Shown piece by piece: positions 46,937 to 55,660 of a stretch of 64,000 bases of DNA. How positions within the stretch are numbered: the first letter of the stretch is position 1; every line of letters begins with the position of its first letter. This DNA comes from Arthrobacter globiformis (lineage in GTDB: Bacteria > Actinomycetota > Actinomycetes > Actinomycetales > Micrococcaceae): contig NZ_JAUSZX010000001.1 in NCBI RefSeq assembly GCF_030818015.1, forward strand, positions 1,550,001 through 1,614,000, written 5' to 3'. The notes below the pieces were generated by a model, which was not told the DNA's origin, did not search any database, and saw only the letters and a list, made by a program, of their open reading frames with translations. The position numbers and the translations under genes are program-made.

Positions 46937-47497
46937 ATGGGGCAAGCGGAGCGTATGCATGATGATGCTGTTATGGCCGGCCAGGCCACAGCAAAGTACA
47001 GGTCACGGGGGGTACCCAGCGACTGGTACGTAGATCCGGCTGATCCGGACGCCGCAGAGCGGTACAACAAGGACACGTCTGCCTCGCTGCAGGACCAGGC
47101 CACGGCCTTCCTGGCCCAGCATGACGCCCTCCAGAATGAGTCCCTGCTGGCCGGGCAGCCGGAGCAGGACGAGGACGATTTTGATCCCCCCATGGAGATC
47201 AGTAACCCGGCATCCTCCACCCTGGCCCAGCCGGTGTGGATCGGTTTGCCGCTGGGGCAGGATTTCGACGACGAAGGCGAGCTTGGGTGGCAGACCGATG
47301 CGCTGTGCGCCCAGACAGATCCGGAGGCTTTTTTCCCGGAAAAGGGCGGTTCCACACGGGACGCCAAGAAAGTTTGCGGAGCGTGCAGCGTGCGGTCGCA
47401 GTGCCTGGAGTATGCACTGGCGAATGACGAACGGTTTGGGATTTGGGGTGGCCTCTCCGAGCGTGAGCGCCGACGGCTGAGGAAGCGAGCGGTCTAA
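46937..47497 (+). CDS. WhiB-family iron-sulfur transcription factor (WhiB2/WhmD-like)
   Basis: 186 residues. The four [4Fe-4S] ligands are Cys124, Cys147, Cys150 and Cys156 (C, CGAC, C), followed by the GIWGG turn (168-172) and a basic DNA-contact tail (RERRRLRKRAV). A non-conserved acidic N-terminal region of about 95 residues precedes the domain. Neighbours (TIGR03089, gtrA, lcp, DUF3499, ahcY) match the mycobacterial whiB2 region, which supports the WhiB2/WhmD assignment, a regulator of septation. ATG follows GGAGGGG. Confidence 0.9.
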   Translation: MGQAERMHDDAVMAGQATAKYRSRGVPSDWYVDPADPDAAERYNKDTSASLQDQATAFLAQHDALQNESLLAGQPEQDEDDFDPPMEISNPASSTLAQPVWIGLPLGQDFDDEGELGWQTDALCAQTDPEAFFPEKGGSTRDAKKVCGACSVRSQCLEYALANDERFGIWGGLSERERRRLRKRAV

Positions 47498-47526
47498 TTC
47501 TTCAGGAAGTACACGTCACTGCCGTT

Positions 47527-50500
47527 GTGGTAGCCCACAACGGCAGTGACTATCTGCCCAGGACACTTTCAGCGCTGGCCGCGCAGACCCGGCCGGCGGA
47601 CACCGTGATCGGGGTGGATACCGGCTCACAGGACAATTCGGCTGCCCTCCTGCAGCGTGCCATCGGCGATGCCAATGTCATTGCCGTCAATGGCGGCAAG
47701 ACGGGGATGGGCGCTGCCGTGCGGGCCGGCTTGGCCGCCCTGGCCCCGTGGAACCGGCGGGGCCAGCAAGGCCAGTCCGAATGGATCTGGCTGCTGCACG
47801 ATGATGCGGCACCCGCCCCCGAGGCGCTGGCCGAACTGTTGCACGCCGTGGAGCGTGCCCCCTCCGTTACAGTCGCGGGCTGCAAGCAACTGGACTGGAA
47901 CGCCAAACGGCGTCTGATCGACGTCGGGCTTTCCACCAGCCGCTGGGCAGAGCGGCTCACGCTGATCGAGGCGGACGAACTCGACCAGGGGCAGTACGAC
48001 GGACGTTCCGACACGTTCGCCGTCAACTCCGCCGGCATGCTGGTTCGGCGGGACATCTGGGAGCACCTCAAAGGGTTTGACCTCGCGCTTCCCGGCACGG
48101 GCGACGACGTCGACTTCTGCTGGCGTAACCGACTGGCCGGGCACCGGGTGGTGGTGGTTCCCAGCGCGAGTATGTTCCACGTCTCCCACCGGCCGCACGC
48201 CCTTGGCACGGCCTCGGCAGCGCGCCGGGCACAGGTTCACCTGCGGCTTAAGCACGCCCCGCTGTGGGCGCTGCCGCTGCACGCTGTCGGCGCCCTCCTC
48301 GGCAGCCTACTCCGGCTAGTCTTCAGCATCGCCGTGAAGGACCCCGGCTACGGCTTTTCGCAGCTCCTGGCCACAGCGGCGGCCCTCGCCAGGCCCGCCG
48401 CCCTCGCCCGTGGGCGGCGCAACGCTGCTCGCACCCGCCGCGTCCGCCGCTCAGTGGTTAAAGCCCTGCAGACAGAACGGCGTGAAGTGTGGGGCCACAG
48501 GCGCTCCCTGATGGAAGCGCTTGGCGCGGACGACGCCCGGGCCTCCGAGGACAGCAATGATCCGCTGGAGGAACAGCCCAGCGGCGACTCGACGGACGAC
48601 TTCGCCGCCCTGTCCACGAACGAGCGGGGCTGGGTGGGCAACGGTGCCGTCGCCGCCGTGATCCTTGCCACCGTGGCGTCCTTCGCCGGCCTTGCCGCGC
48701 TTTTCCAGGCCGACGCCGCCGCCGGCGGAGCGCTCCTGCCGGTCTCAGCCCGGCTGGAGGACATCTGGCACCACGCCTCCAGCTGGTGGATCGGGCTGGG
48801 CGCCGGACTCCCGGGACACGGCGACCCCTTCGGCTACGTCCTCTGGATCCTCGGCTTGTTGGGCGGAGGCAACGCTAACGGTGCCGTCATCTGGCTCCTC
48901 CTGCTGGCCATGCCGCTCTCCGGCCTGACTGCCTGGTTCGCCTCCGGTGCCCTGACCTCCTACCGCCGCTTCCGGTTGGCGGCTGCCTTGGTCTGGGCGG
49001 CGGCGCCGGCCCTGCAAGTGGCTGTCAACCAGGGGCGCATCGGAGCCCTGCTGGCGCACCTCATGATGCCACTGCTGGTCCTGGCACTGCTGCGGGCCAC
49101 CGGCTCCGCGTTCGGACGCGGCCGCTTCGCCCCCGTTCCGCCCGGCAGCCTCGCGGACCAGCCGCCAGCCAAGCCCGGCGTCAATGGCACGCCGTCGTGG
49201 ACGGCAGCCGCGGCCGCCGGGCTGGCGCTGGCGGTCATCACGGCCGCCGCCCCGTCGCTCCTGTTGCCGGCCGCCGTCGCCATCATCCTCCTGAGCCTGG
49301 TGCTGGGGAAGCGCGGACGCACGCTCTGGTGGGCGCTCCTGCCGAGCGCTGCGCTGTTTGTGCCGTTTGCCCTGTCCACCCTCGACCGGCCCAGGGCACT
49401 GCTGGCCGACCCCGGACTGCCCCTGCCCTTCGAAGGTGCTCCGGTATGGCAGCAGATTCTGGGCCAGCCGCTCAGTTTCGACCCCGCCGGCGGTCTCTCC
49501 GGGCTGGCGCTCTTTTCCGGCGGGTCCGTCCCTTGGGCGCTGCTGCTGGCACTCCTGGTCGGAGCCCCGCTGCTGGCGCTGGCCGTTGCCGCGCTCTTTG
49601 TTCCGCTCCGGATCCACCCGGACCGCCGCGGCCGCATCGCCAAGGCCCTCTGGGTCGCGGCGCTGCTCGCGCTGGCCGGCGGATGGCTGGCAGCGCACGT
49701 CGCCACCGGGGCCGGCACCCAGGCGCTCGTTGTGCCTTTCACCGGTCCGGCCGTTTCCGCTGCCGTGTTCGCGCTGCTGGGGGCGGCCATCATCGGCGGA
49801 GACGGCCTGCTGACGCTTGCCGCCTCCGGATCGGACAACCAGTCCCGTGGTGCGGGAGTGCGTCACGGCGCCGTGGCCCGCAGTGCGGCGGCGCTGGCGC
49901 TGGTGCTCCTGCTCGCCGGGCCGCTGGCCGGGCTGGCGGCCTGGACGGTGCAGAATGTTGTGCAGCCGGCCGACGCCGCGGTGCACGCTGACACGGCGGA
50001 CCTCGGGGCGCCCCGGCTCGTGGGCCCCACGGACCCGCGGATGCTGCCCGCCACCGCGGTGGACCGTGGCGAGGGGCCGGAGCAGACCCGAACGCTGCTG
50101 ATCAGCACCGGCGAGGACGGAACGTACAGCGCCACCCTCATGCGCGGAGGGGGCACCACGCTGGACGGCCTCTCAACGATCGCGGCCGCCCGGGACATCA
50201 TCGGCAACCCCGGGCAGGAATCGGTCCGCGACGACGACGAAGTCACCGCGGCGCTGCGCACCAGCGTGGCCACCCTGGTGGCTGCCCGCGGCGTCGATCC
50301 GCGGCCCGAACTGGAGCGGCTCGGCGTCGGATTCGTCGTCCTGCGCGCCGCAGACACCGCAGCCCAGCTGACTGCAAGCCGGATGGACGCGGTTCCCGGG
50401 CTGGCGGCCGTCGGGCCCACCAATACGGGCTGGCTCTGGCGCGTGGCACCGCTGAATGACGCCGTCCTGCAGCCCGCAGACGTCGCCCATCGCGTGCGCA

Positions 50501-50874
50501 TCATCGACAGCAAGGGCGCCACGATCGGGCTGGTTCCCTCGGATCTGACCGGAGCCAACGCCTCGGTGCCCAAGGGACCCGAGGGCCGGCTGCTGGTACT
50601 CGCCGAGCGGGCAGATCCCGGCTGGACCGCCTGGCTCGACGGCCGCAAACTGACGTCCACCACCTCCGGCTGGTCCCAAGCCTTCACGCTGCCCCCGCAG
50701 GCGGGCCAGGTGACAGTCCGGTATGAAAGCCCGTGGGCGCTCTGGTCCGGCGTCCTCCAGGCCGCCGTCATTGGCTTGACCGTCCTGCTGGCGCTCCCGA
50801 TGCCGGCTCGGCGCCCCAACACCGGCTTGTCCAGGGACGAAGGCTCCCTGCGTAAGGAATACCAGAATGCATGA
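47527..50874 (+). CDS. Large GT2-family glycosyltransferase with polytopic membrane region
   Basis: 1115 residues from the GTG. A GT2 (GT-A) domain occupies about 1-270: VIGVDTGSQDNSA, WIWLLHDDAAPAPEAL (DD motif), FAVNSAGMLVRRDIWEHLKGFD and GTGDDVDFCWR. A charged linker (about 310-365) and about ten to twelve membrane helices (to about 820) follow, then an exported domain and a last helix near the C-terminus. It probably transfers a sugar from a nucleotide or lipid carrier to an envelope polymer. GTG 47527 lies inside the first beta strand; see the start-codon finding. Confidence 0.88.
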   Translation: MVAHNGSDYLPRTLSALAAQTRPADTVIGVDTGSQDNSAALLQRAIGDANVIAVNGGKTGMGAAVRAGLAALAPWNRRGQQGQSEWIWLLHDDAAPAPEALAELLHAVERAPSVTVAGCKQLDWNAKRRLIDVGLSTSRWAERLTLIEADELDQGQYDGRSDTFAVNSAGMLVRRDIWEHLKGFDLALPGTGDDVDFCWRNRLAGHRVVVVPSASMFHVSHRPHALGTASAARRAQVHLRLKHAPLWALPLHAVGALLGSLLRLVFSIAVKDPGYGFSQLLATAAALARPAALARGRRNAARTRRVRRSVVKALQTERREVWGHRRSLMEALGADDARASEDSNDPLEEQPSGDSTDDFAALSTNERGWVGNGAVAAVILATVASFAGLAALFQADAAAGGALLPVSARLEDIWHHASSWWIGLGAGLPGHGDPFGYVLWILGLLGGGNANGAVIWLLLLAMPLSGLTAWFASGALTSYRRFRLAAALVWAAAPALQVAVNQGRIGALLAHLMMPLLVLALLRATGSAFGRGRFAPVPPGSLADQPPAKPGVNGTPSWTAAAAAGLALAVITAAAPSLLLPAAVAIILLSLVLGKRGRTLWWALLPSAALFVPFALSTLDRPRALLADPGLPLPFEGAPVWQQILGQPLSFDPAGGLSGLALFSGGSVPWALLLALLVGAPLLALAVAALFVPLRIHPDRRGRIAKALWVAALLALAGGWLAAHVATGAGTQALVVPFTGPAVSAAVFALLGAAIIGGDGLLTLAASGSDNQSRGAGVRHGAVARSAAALALVLLLAGPLAGLAAWTVQNVVQPADAAVHADTADLGAPRLVGPTDPRMLPATAVDRGEGPEQTRTLLISTGEDGTYSATLMRGGGTTLDGLSTIAAARDIIGNPGQESVRDDDEVTAALRTSVATLVAARGVDPRPELERLGVGFVVLRAADTAAQLTASRMDAVPGLAAVGPTNTGWLWRVAPLNDAVLQPADVAHRVRIIDSKGATIGLVPSDLTGANASVPKGPEGRLLVLAERADPGWTAWLDGRKLTSTTSGWSQAFTLPPQAGQVTVRYESPWALWSGVLQAAVIGLTVLLALPMPARRPNTGLSRDEGSLRKEYQNA

Positions 50875-52564
50875 GGAAGAGAACGACGGCGGGACTCCGG
50901 CGAAGCGGGGCAGCGGACCGGTAGTCCGGGCTACTGGAGGCAACGCTTCTGGCAGCAGCGTTTCCGGCACCCGGTCCAGCGGTGCCAGGCGCATAGCCGG
51001 CCCCCGCGGCATCGTCGCGGGGGTGCTCTCCGGTGTGGTCATTCTCGCCGCCGGCGGAGGCATTGTGGCGGCAGCCACCCTGGCGCCGCAGCCATCGGCA
51101 GCCAAGCCGCTCGATGCGGCGGAAGCGGCCGTACCAGCCGGAAGCGTCCAGGACGTCTGCCCTGCTCCGGCGCGGCTCCTTGAAGGAACGCCGGTAGGGA
51201 CCGACCCCCAGTTCAGCCCCGAATCCGCCACGGCCAAGAGCGCCGTGTCCGCGGCGGTGGTCAGCTCGGCGGGCGGCACCCTTCCCGGCAGCGCGCTCTC
51301 CGCGCTGAAGGGGTCCGAACTGAGGCGGATCGCCAAGGCGCCCGCCTCGGCGGCGGCTCCCGCCGGCTCCTCCGGAGTGCTCGCCGGGGTGGTCGAGGGG
51401 GAAACCGTGGACGACATCAGCGTGCTGTCCGCGGATGCCCTCGCCAACCGGCAGCCGGCGGCGGCAGCCCTCATGGCCTACACGGCCACTGACGGGGACC
51501 TGCAGGGATCGGCGGCAGCCGCCTGCCAGGCGCCCTCGAACGACCTCTGGCTCAGCGGCGCCAACACCGCGGTGGGCCGCAGCAGCGTCATCAATCTCAC
51601 TAACGCCTCCACCACCCCTGCAACAGTGAACCTTGAGCTTTACGGAAAGGCCGGCCAGGTCAAGGCCTCGGGCAGCCGCGGCCTCCTGGTGGGACCGAAA
51701 TCGACCCGCTCGATCGTCCTGGCCGGTCTCGCGCCCGGTGAAGAACGGCTGAGCGTGCACGTCCGGAGTTCCGGCGGGCCCGTCAGCGCCTTCATCCAGC
51801 AGAGCGTGCTGCGCGGGCTGACCTCCGGCGGCGTGGATTTCATCGCACCGGGGATCTCCGCGGCCCCGTCCCAGGTGATGACAGGCATCGACATCCAGGA
51901 TGCCGGGGACGTGAAGTCTCTGACCGGCGAACCGGGTTTTGACGACGCCGGACCGTCGCTGCAGATCACCGTTCCCGGCCCGTCGGATGCCGTGGTGGAG
52001 GTCAAGCTGTTTGGCCGCGCCGGGCAGCAGGCCCTCCCGGGCGGAGGCGTTGTCACGGCCAAGGCCGGCAGCGTCACCGAGGTGCCCCTGGCTGGCGTTC
52101 CTGCCGGCACGTACACCGTTTCCGCCACGTCGGACGTCAGCATTGTGGCCGCAGCTCGCGTGAGTCGTGGCCTGAAGGCCAGCCAGAGCCTGGACTTCGC
52201 GTGGTCCCCGGCCACCGCCCAGCTTGGCAGCCAGCACGTAGTCCCGCTGCCCCAAGGCGGGGAGCGGCAGCTGGTCTTCGGCGCCCTGGACGGCAGGGCC
52301 ACCATTTCCTATGCCCCGATCACGGCCGACGGGAAACTCCGCACCGCGGCGACCGCGGACATCGCGGCCGGCACCACCACAACCCTCAAGGCAGCGGACA
52401 AGATCGGCAACTCCGCCGTCGTCGGATACTTGGTGTCCGCCTCCGGCGGAGCGGCCTACGGCACTGTGCTGCTGGAACGGGAAGACCGGAACGATGTTTC
52501 CACCGTGGCCATCGCTCCGGGCGCAGAGGGCCAGGAAAAAGTACCGGTGACGCTGGGCTACTAG
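50867..52564 (+). CDS. DUF5719 family secreted/anchored protein
   Basis: 565 residues. A cytosolic Ser/Gly-rich N-terminus (about 45 residues) and one membrane helix (GIVAGVLSGVVILAAGGGIVAAATL) lead to a large exported beta-rich region (LWLSGANTAVGRSSVINLTNASTTPATVNLELYGKAGQV, FGRAGQQALPGGG), matching DUF5719. The function is unknown. The start overlaps the GT2 gene by 8 nt, so the pair is coupled and probably acts in the same envelope process. Confidence 0.85.
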   Translation: MHEEENDGGTPAKRGSGPVVRATGGNASGSSVSGTRSSGARRIAGPRGIVAGVLSGVVILAAGGGIVAAATLAPQPSAAKPLDAAEAAVPAGSVQDVCPAPARLLEGTPVGTDPQFSPESATAKSAVSAAVVSSAGGTLPGSALSALKGSELRRIAKAPASAAAPAGSSGVLAGVVEGETVDDISVLSADALANRQPAAAALMAYTATDGDLQGSAAAACQAPSNDLWLSGANTAVGRSSVINLTNASTTPATVNLELYGKAGQVKASGSRGLLVGPKSTRSIVLAGLAPGEERLSVHVRSSGGPVSAFIQQSVLRGLTSGGVDFIAPGISAAPSQVMTGIDIQDAGDVKSLTGEPGFDDAGPSLQITVPGPSDAVVEVKLFGRAGQQALPGGGVVTAKAGSVTEVPLAGVPAGTYTVSATSDVSIVAAARVSRGLKASQSLDFAWSPATAQLGSQHVVPLPQGGERQLVFGALDGRATISYAPITADGKLRTAATADIAAGTTTTLKAADKIGNSAVVGYLVSASGGAAYGTVLLEREDRNDVSTVAIAPGAEGQEKVPVTLGY

Positions 52565-52621
52565 CCGCGGACGTGCGCCGGCGGAAAAACCCGCCCGGTA
52601 GCGCAGGCGGTGGAACGCGGC

Positions 52622-53134
52622 CTAGTAGCGCCGGCGGTACACCGGGTCCAGTGTTTCCGGGGCAACGCCCAGCATTTCGGCGGTATGTTCCACCACCACG
52701 TCATGTACCAGGTCCTGGAGTTCCTCCTTGACGGGGCAGGCCTGTTCAACCACGCGGCGGTACAGCGTGATGATGGGTCCCTCGTCCTCGGTGGCGGGGG
52801 TGTAGCAGCCCAGGGGAGCGGGCGAGCCGTCGGCCACCAGCTGTTCCAGGTTCGGCGGGATCTCGTCGACGGCGAACCGGACGCCGTCGAGCGGCTTGCC
52901 CCAGATGTCATGGAGCCGCTGGGCGGAGTCCATGACGAGTTCATCAAACCGGTCCGAGCGGCTTCGGTAGCCGGGGAGCGTGGGCAGCAGCAGTTCGCCC
53001 CGGAGGCCGCGGCCGTGCCGGTTGCGCCGGCGTTGTGTGAAGCTCCGGCCAGCGGGAGCCCCGGCAGCGTCCCGGGGCGTTTCCGGGTCAGCCAACCGGA
53101 CCGTAAAGCCCGAAGCATGGTGCGATGACTGCAT
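52622..53134 (-). CDS. Metallopeptidase-family (zincin-like) protein with degenerate zinc motif
   Basis: 170 residues. The layout matches the small actinobacterial 'metallopeptidase family' proteins found beside DUF3499 (LDGVRFAVDEIPPNL, EDEGPIITLYRRVVEQAC, LVHDVVVEHTAEMLGV). The expected HExxH reads EHTAE here, so zinc catalysis is doubtful. A TAAAGT -10 box 6 nt before the ATG supports the start. It is divergent from the DUF3499 gene. Confidence 0.78.
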   Translation of the reverse strand: MQSSHHASGFTVRLADPETPRDAAGAPAGRSFTQRRRNRHGRGLRGELLLPTLPGYRSRSDRFDELVMDSAQRLHDIWGKPLDGVRFAVDEIPPNLEQLVADGSPAPLGCYTPATEDEGPIITLYRRVVEQACPVKEELQDLVHDVVVEHTAEMLGVAPETLDPVYRRRY

Positions 53135-53140
53135 ATACAG

Positions 53141-53146
53141 ACTTTA
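53141..53146 (-). promoter_or_regulatory. -10 box TAAAGT for the metallopeptidase-family gene, leaderless type
   Basis: TAAAGT is followed by 6 nt and the ATG at 53134 on the minus strand. Confidence 0.55.
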
Positions 53147-53242
53147 GACCCGCCGAATGATTTGCGCGACATAACCGGACCGGAGCCGCGCTGTCGTGGC
53201 GCGGGCCGTCCGTCAATGTCGGGAAATCGGCCTGAGCCGGAG

Positions 53243-53248
53243 TATTCT
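53243..53248 (+). promoter_or_regulatory. -10 box TATTCT for the DUF3499 gene, leaderless type
   Basis: TATTCT is followed by 8 nt and the GTG at 53257. No ribosome site is present. Confidence 0.5.
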
Positions 53249-53256
53249 GTGTTTTC

Positions 53257-53640
53257 GTGGGTGCAATACGTCAGTGTTCCAGGTCAGCCTGCCGCCAGTC
53301 TGCGGTGGCAACTTTGACGTACGTCTACGCGGACTCGACGGCCGTTCTCGGCCCGCTGGCAACCTACGCGGAGCCGCACTGCTACGACCTTTGCGAGCAG
53401 CACGCCGGTTCGTTGACCGTCCCGCGCGGCTGGGAAGTGCTCCGCCTCGCCATGCCCTCGCAACCGCCCCAGCCCGGTCCCGACGACCTTCTCGCCCTTG
53501 CCGACGCCGTCCGTGAGGCAGCGTCCCGGCCGGCGTCCCCGGCTCCGGGCCAGCGCCCCGCCCACTCGGCGCTGGAAGCGCCCGCCGCAACCGAAGGCAC
53601 CCGCCGTGGCCACCTGCGCATCCTGCGCGAACCGTCCTAA
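53257..53640 (+). CDS. DUF3499 family protein (zinc-ribbon-like)
   Basis: 127 residues. Cys7 and Cys12 (QCSRSAC) with Cys42, Cys46 and His49 (HCYDLCEQHAG) look like a small zinc-binding unit, and TYVYADSTAVLGPL is typical of DUF3499. The C-terminal 60 residues are low complexity. The function is unknown. In many actinobacteria the next gene is a phosphomannomutase (manB); here the Trm112 gene follows instead. Confidence 0.87.
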   Translation: MGAIRQCSRSACRQSAVATLTYVYADSTAVLGPLATYAEPHCYDLCEQHAGSLTVPRGWEVLRLAMPSQPPQPGPDDLLALADAVREAASRPASPAPGQRPAHSALEAPAATEGTRRGHLRILREPS

Positions 53641-53674
53641 TTCTGCACAAACCTTCCTCATACCGAACTGGCGG

Positions 53675-53680
53675 TAGGCT
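53675..53680 (+). promoter_or_regulatory. -10 box TAGGCT upstream of the Trm112-ahcY pair
   Basis: TAGGCT lies 54 nt before the Trm112 ATG, which has its own GGGAG ribosome site. A leadered transcript is implied. Confidence 0.45.
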
Positions 53681-53733
53681 GGAAGCTGAAATCCGTCAGC
53701 CACAGCGCTTGTGCCCAGCAGGGAGCATCCACC

Positions 53734-53973
53734 ATGCCAAAGATCAGTCCTGAACTGTTGTCCGTTCTGCGGTGCCCGGTCACCGGATCGGCTCTGACCC
53801 AGGAGGGCGAGGAACTCGTCTCAACGTCGGTGGCCGAGGGCGGCGAACGGCTGCGGTACGCCATCGAAGACGGCATTCCGCTGTTGCTTCCCCCGGAGCT
53901 CCGCACCGCAGCCACGGCGGCCCGGTCAGACCAGCACGACGCCGGCCCCGCAGCGGCCGCCCCCACCGCCTAA
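53734..53973 (+). CDS. Trm112 family protein
   Basis: 79 residues with the Trm112/YcaR fold signature ([43 protein letters not shown]). Only one cysteine (LRCPVTG) remains, so a zinc site is not expected. Trm112 proteins act as small partners of methyltransferases. The C-terminal 20 residues are Ala-rich. It precedes ahcY by 52 nt, and a link with methylation chemistry is plausible. Confidence 0.88.
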   Translation: MPKISPELLSVLRCPVTGSALTQEGEELVSTSVAEGGERLRYAIEDGIPLLLPPELRTAATAARSDQHDAGPAAAAPTA

Positions 53974-54025
53974 TACCCAGCCAGCAACGCAGAAGGCTCG
54001 ACGCCGGACACAGCAAAGGATTCCC

Positions 54026-55507
54026 ATGACGTTCGATTACAAGGTTGCCGACATCTCCCTGGCCGAGGCCGGGCGCCACCAGATCCGCCTCGCCGAGCAC
54101 GAGATGCCGGGGCTCATGTCGCTGCGCCGGGAATTCGGGCCCAGCCAGCCCCTCAAAGGCGCCCGGATCGCCGGGTCGCTGCACATGACCGTGCAGACCG
54201 CAGTGCTCATCGAGACCCTCACCGCACTCGGCGCCGAGGTCCGCTGGGCCTCCTGCAATATCTTCTCCACCCAGGATGAGGCCGCCGCCGCAGTGGTTGT
54301 GGGCACCGGCACCGTGGAGAACCCGCAGGGCGTTCCCGTGTTCGCCTGGAAGGGCGAAACCCTGGAGGAATACTGGTGGACCGCTGAGCAGATCCTCACC
54401 TGGCCCGGTGCTGACGCGAACCCTGAGCTGGGCCCGAACATGATTCTCGACGACGGCGGCGACGCCACGCTGCTGCTGCACCGCGGCGTGGAGTTTGAGG
54501 CAGCCGGCGCCGTTCCGGCCGCCGCAGCCAACGACCCCGAGGAATACGGGATCGTCCTTGACGTCCTGCGCCGGACGCTGGCCGAGGACCCGAAGAAGTG
54601 GACCCGGCTCGCCGCCGGCATCCACGGCGTCAGCGAGGAAACCACCACGGGCGTGCACCGCCTCTACCAGCTCGCCGAACAGGGGAAGCTGCTCTTCCCG
54701 GCCATCAACGTCAACGACTCCGTCACGAAGAGCAAGTTCGACAACAAGTACGGCATCCGGCACTCGCTGCCGGACGGCCTCAACCGGGCCACCGATGTCC
54801 TCATTGGCGGCAAGGTCGCCGTCGTCTGCGGCTACGGCGACGTCGGCAAGGGTGCTGCCGAGGCGCTCCGCGGCCAGGGCGCCCGCGTGATCGTCACCGA
54901 AATCGATCCCATCTGCGCACTGCAGGCCGCCATGGACGGCTACCAGGTAGCCAAGCTGGAGAGCGTGCTGGACCAGGGCGACATCTTCATCACCACCACG
55001 GGCAACAAGGATGTCATCATGGCCGAGCACATGGCCGGCATGAAGAACAAGGCCATCGTGGGCAACATCGGCCACTTCGACAACGAAATCGACATGGCAG
55101 GCCTCGCCCGGATCCCCGGTATCCGCAAGGTCGAGATCAAGCCCCAGGTCCACGAATGGGTCTTCGGCGGGGACTCGGCGGACGGTACCCGGTCCATCAT
55201 TGTCCTGTCCGAAGGACGCCTGCTGAACCTGGGCAACGCCACGGGCCACCCGTCGTTCGTCATGAGCAACTCCTTCGCCAACCAGACCATCGCGCAGATC
55301 GAGCTGTTCACCAAGAAGGACCAGCCCGAAGGCGAGCGGGAATACGAAAACCAGGTCTACGTGCTGCCCAAGATCCTGGACGAGAAGGTGGCACGCCTGC
55401 ACCTCGATGCCCTGGGTGTGGAGCTGACCGAACTGTCCAAGGACCAGGCCGATTACCTGGACGTGGACGTGGCCGGCCCGTTCAAGCCGGAGCACTACCG
55501 CTACTAG
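54026..55507 (+). CDS. ahcY: S-adenosylhomocysteine hydrolase
   Basis: 493 residues, the long form with the extra internal segment. Visible motifs include [12 protein letters not shown] near the N-terminus, GRKV-like [16 protein letters not shown] for NAD binding, [13 protein letters not shown], and the C-terminal KPEHYRY. It hydrolyses S-adenosylhomocysteine to homocysteine and adenosine, relieving product inhibition of methyltransferases. The RBS AAAGGA lies before ATG. A terminator hairpin follows. Confidence 0.97.
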   Translation: MTFDYKVADISLAEAGRHQIRLAEHEMPGLMSLRREFGPSQPLKGARIAGSLHMTVQTAVLIETLTALGAEVRWASCNIFSTQDEAAAAVVVGTGTVENPQGVPVFAWKGETLEEYWWTAEQILTWPGADANPELGPNMILDDGGDATLLLHRGVEFEAAGAVPAAAANDPEEYGIVLDVLRRTLAEDPKKWTRLAAGIHGVSEETTTGVHRLYQLAEQGKLLFPAINVNDSVTKSKFDNKYGIRHSLPDGLNRATDVLIGGKVAVVCGYGDVGKGAAEALRGQGARVIVTEIDPICALQAAMDGYQVAKLESVLDQGDIFITTTGNKDVIMAEHMAGMKNKAIVGNIGHFDNEIDMAGLARIPGIRKVEIKPQVHEWVFGGDSADGTRSIIVLSEGRLLNLGNATGHPSFVMSNSFANQTIAQIELFTKKDQPEGEREYENQVYVLPKILDEKVARLHLDALGVELTELSKDQADYLDVDVAGPFKPEHYRY

Positions 55508-55526
55508 CCGCAGGCGCTAACGCAGC

Positions 55527-55563
55527 ACCCCGGCGCGCCGTGGCATGCCACGGCGGCCGGGGT
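55527..55563 (+). terminator. Terminator hairpin after ahcY
   Basis: The arms ACCCCGG-CGCCGTGG and CCACGGCG-CCGGGGT pair over 15-16 bp with one bulge and a CATG loop. Confidence 0.7.
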
Positions 55564-55660
55564 TAGCTGTGCCGTGCGATAAAATTGACTGGTCAGCGTT
55601 GCCGCTGGGCACACGGACGGATGCCGATCGGCAGCCCAGTGGGACACGGAGAAACCAGTC

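Noticed and set aside
52565..52621. Possible terminator between DUF5719 and the metallopeptidase-family gene
   Set aside because: Only a 6-bp CGGCGG/CCGCCCG-type stem with mismatches is present and no U-tract follows.
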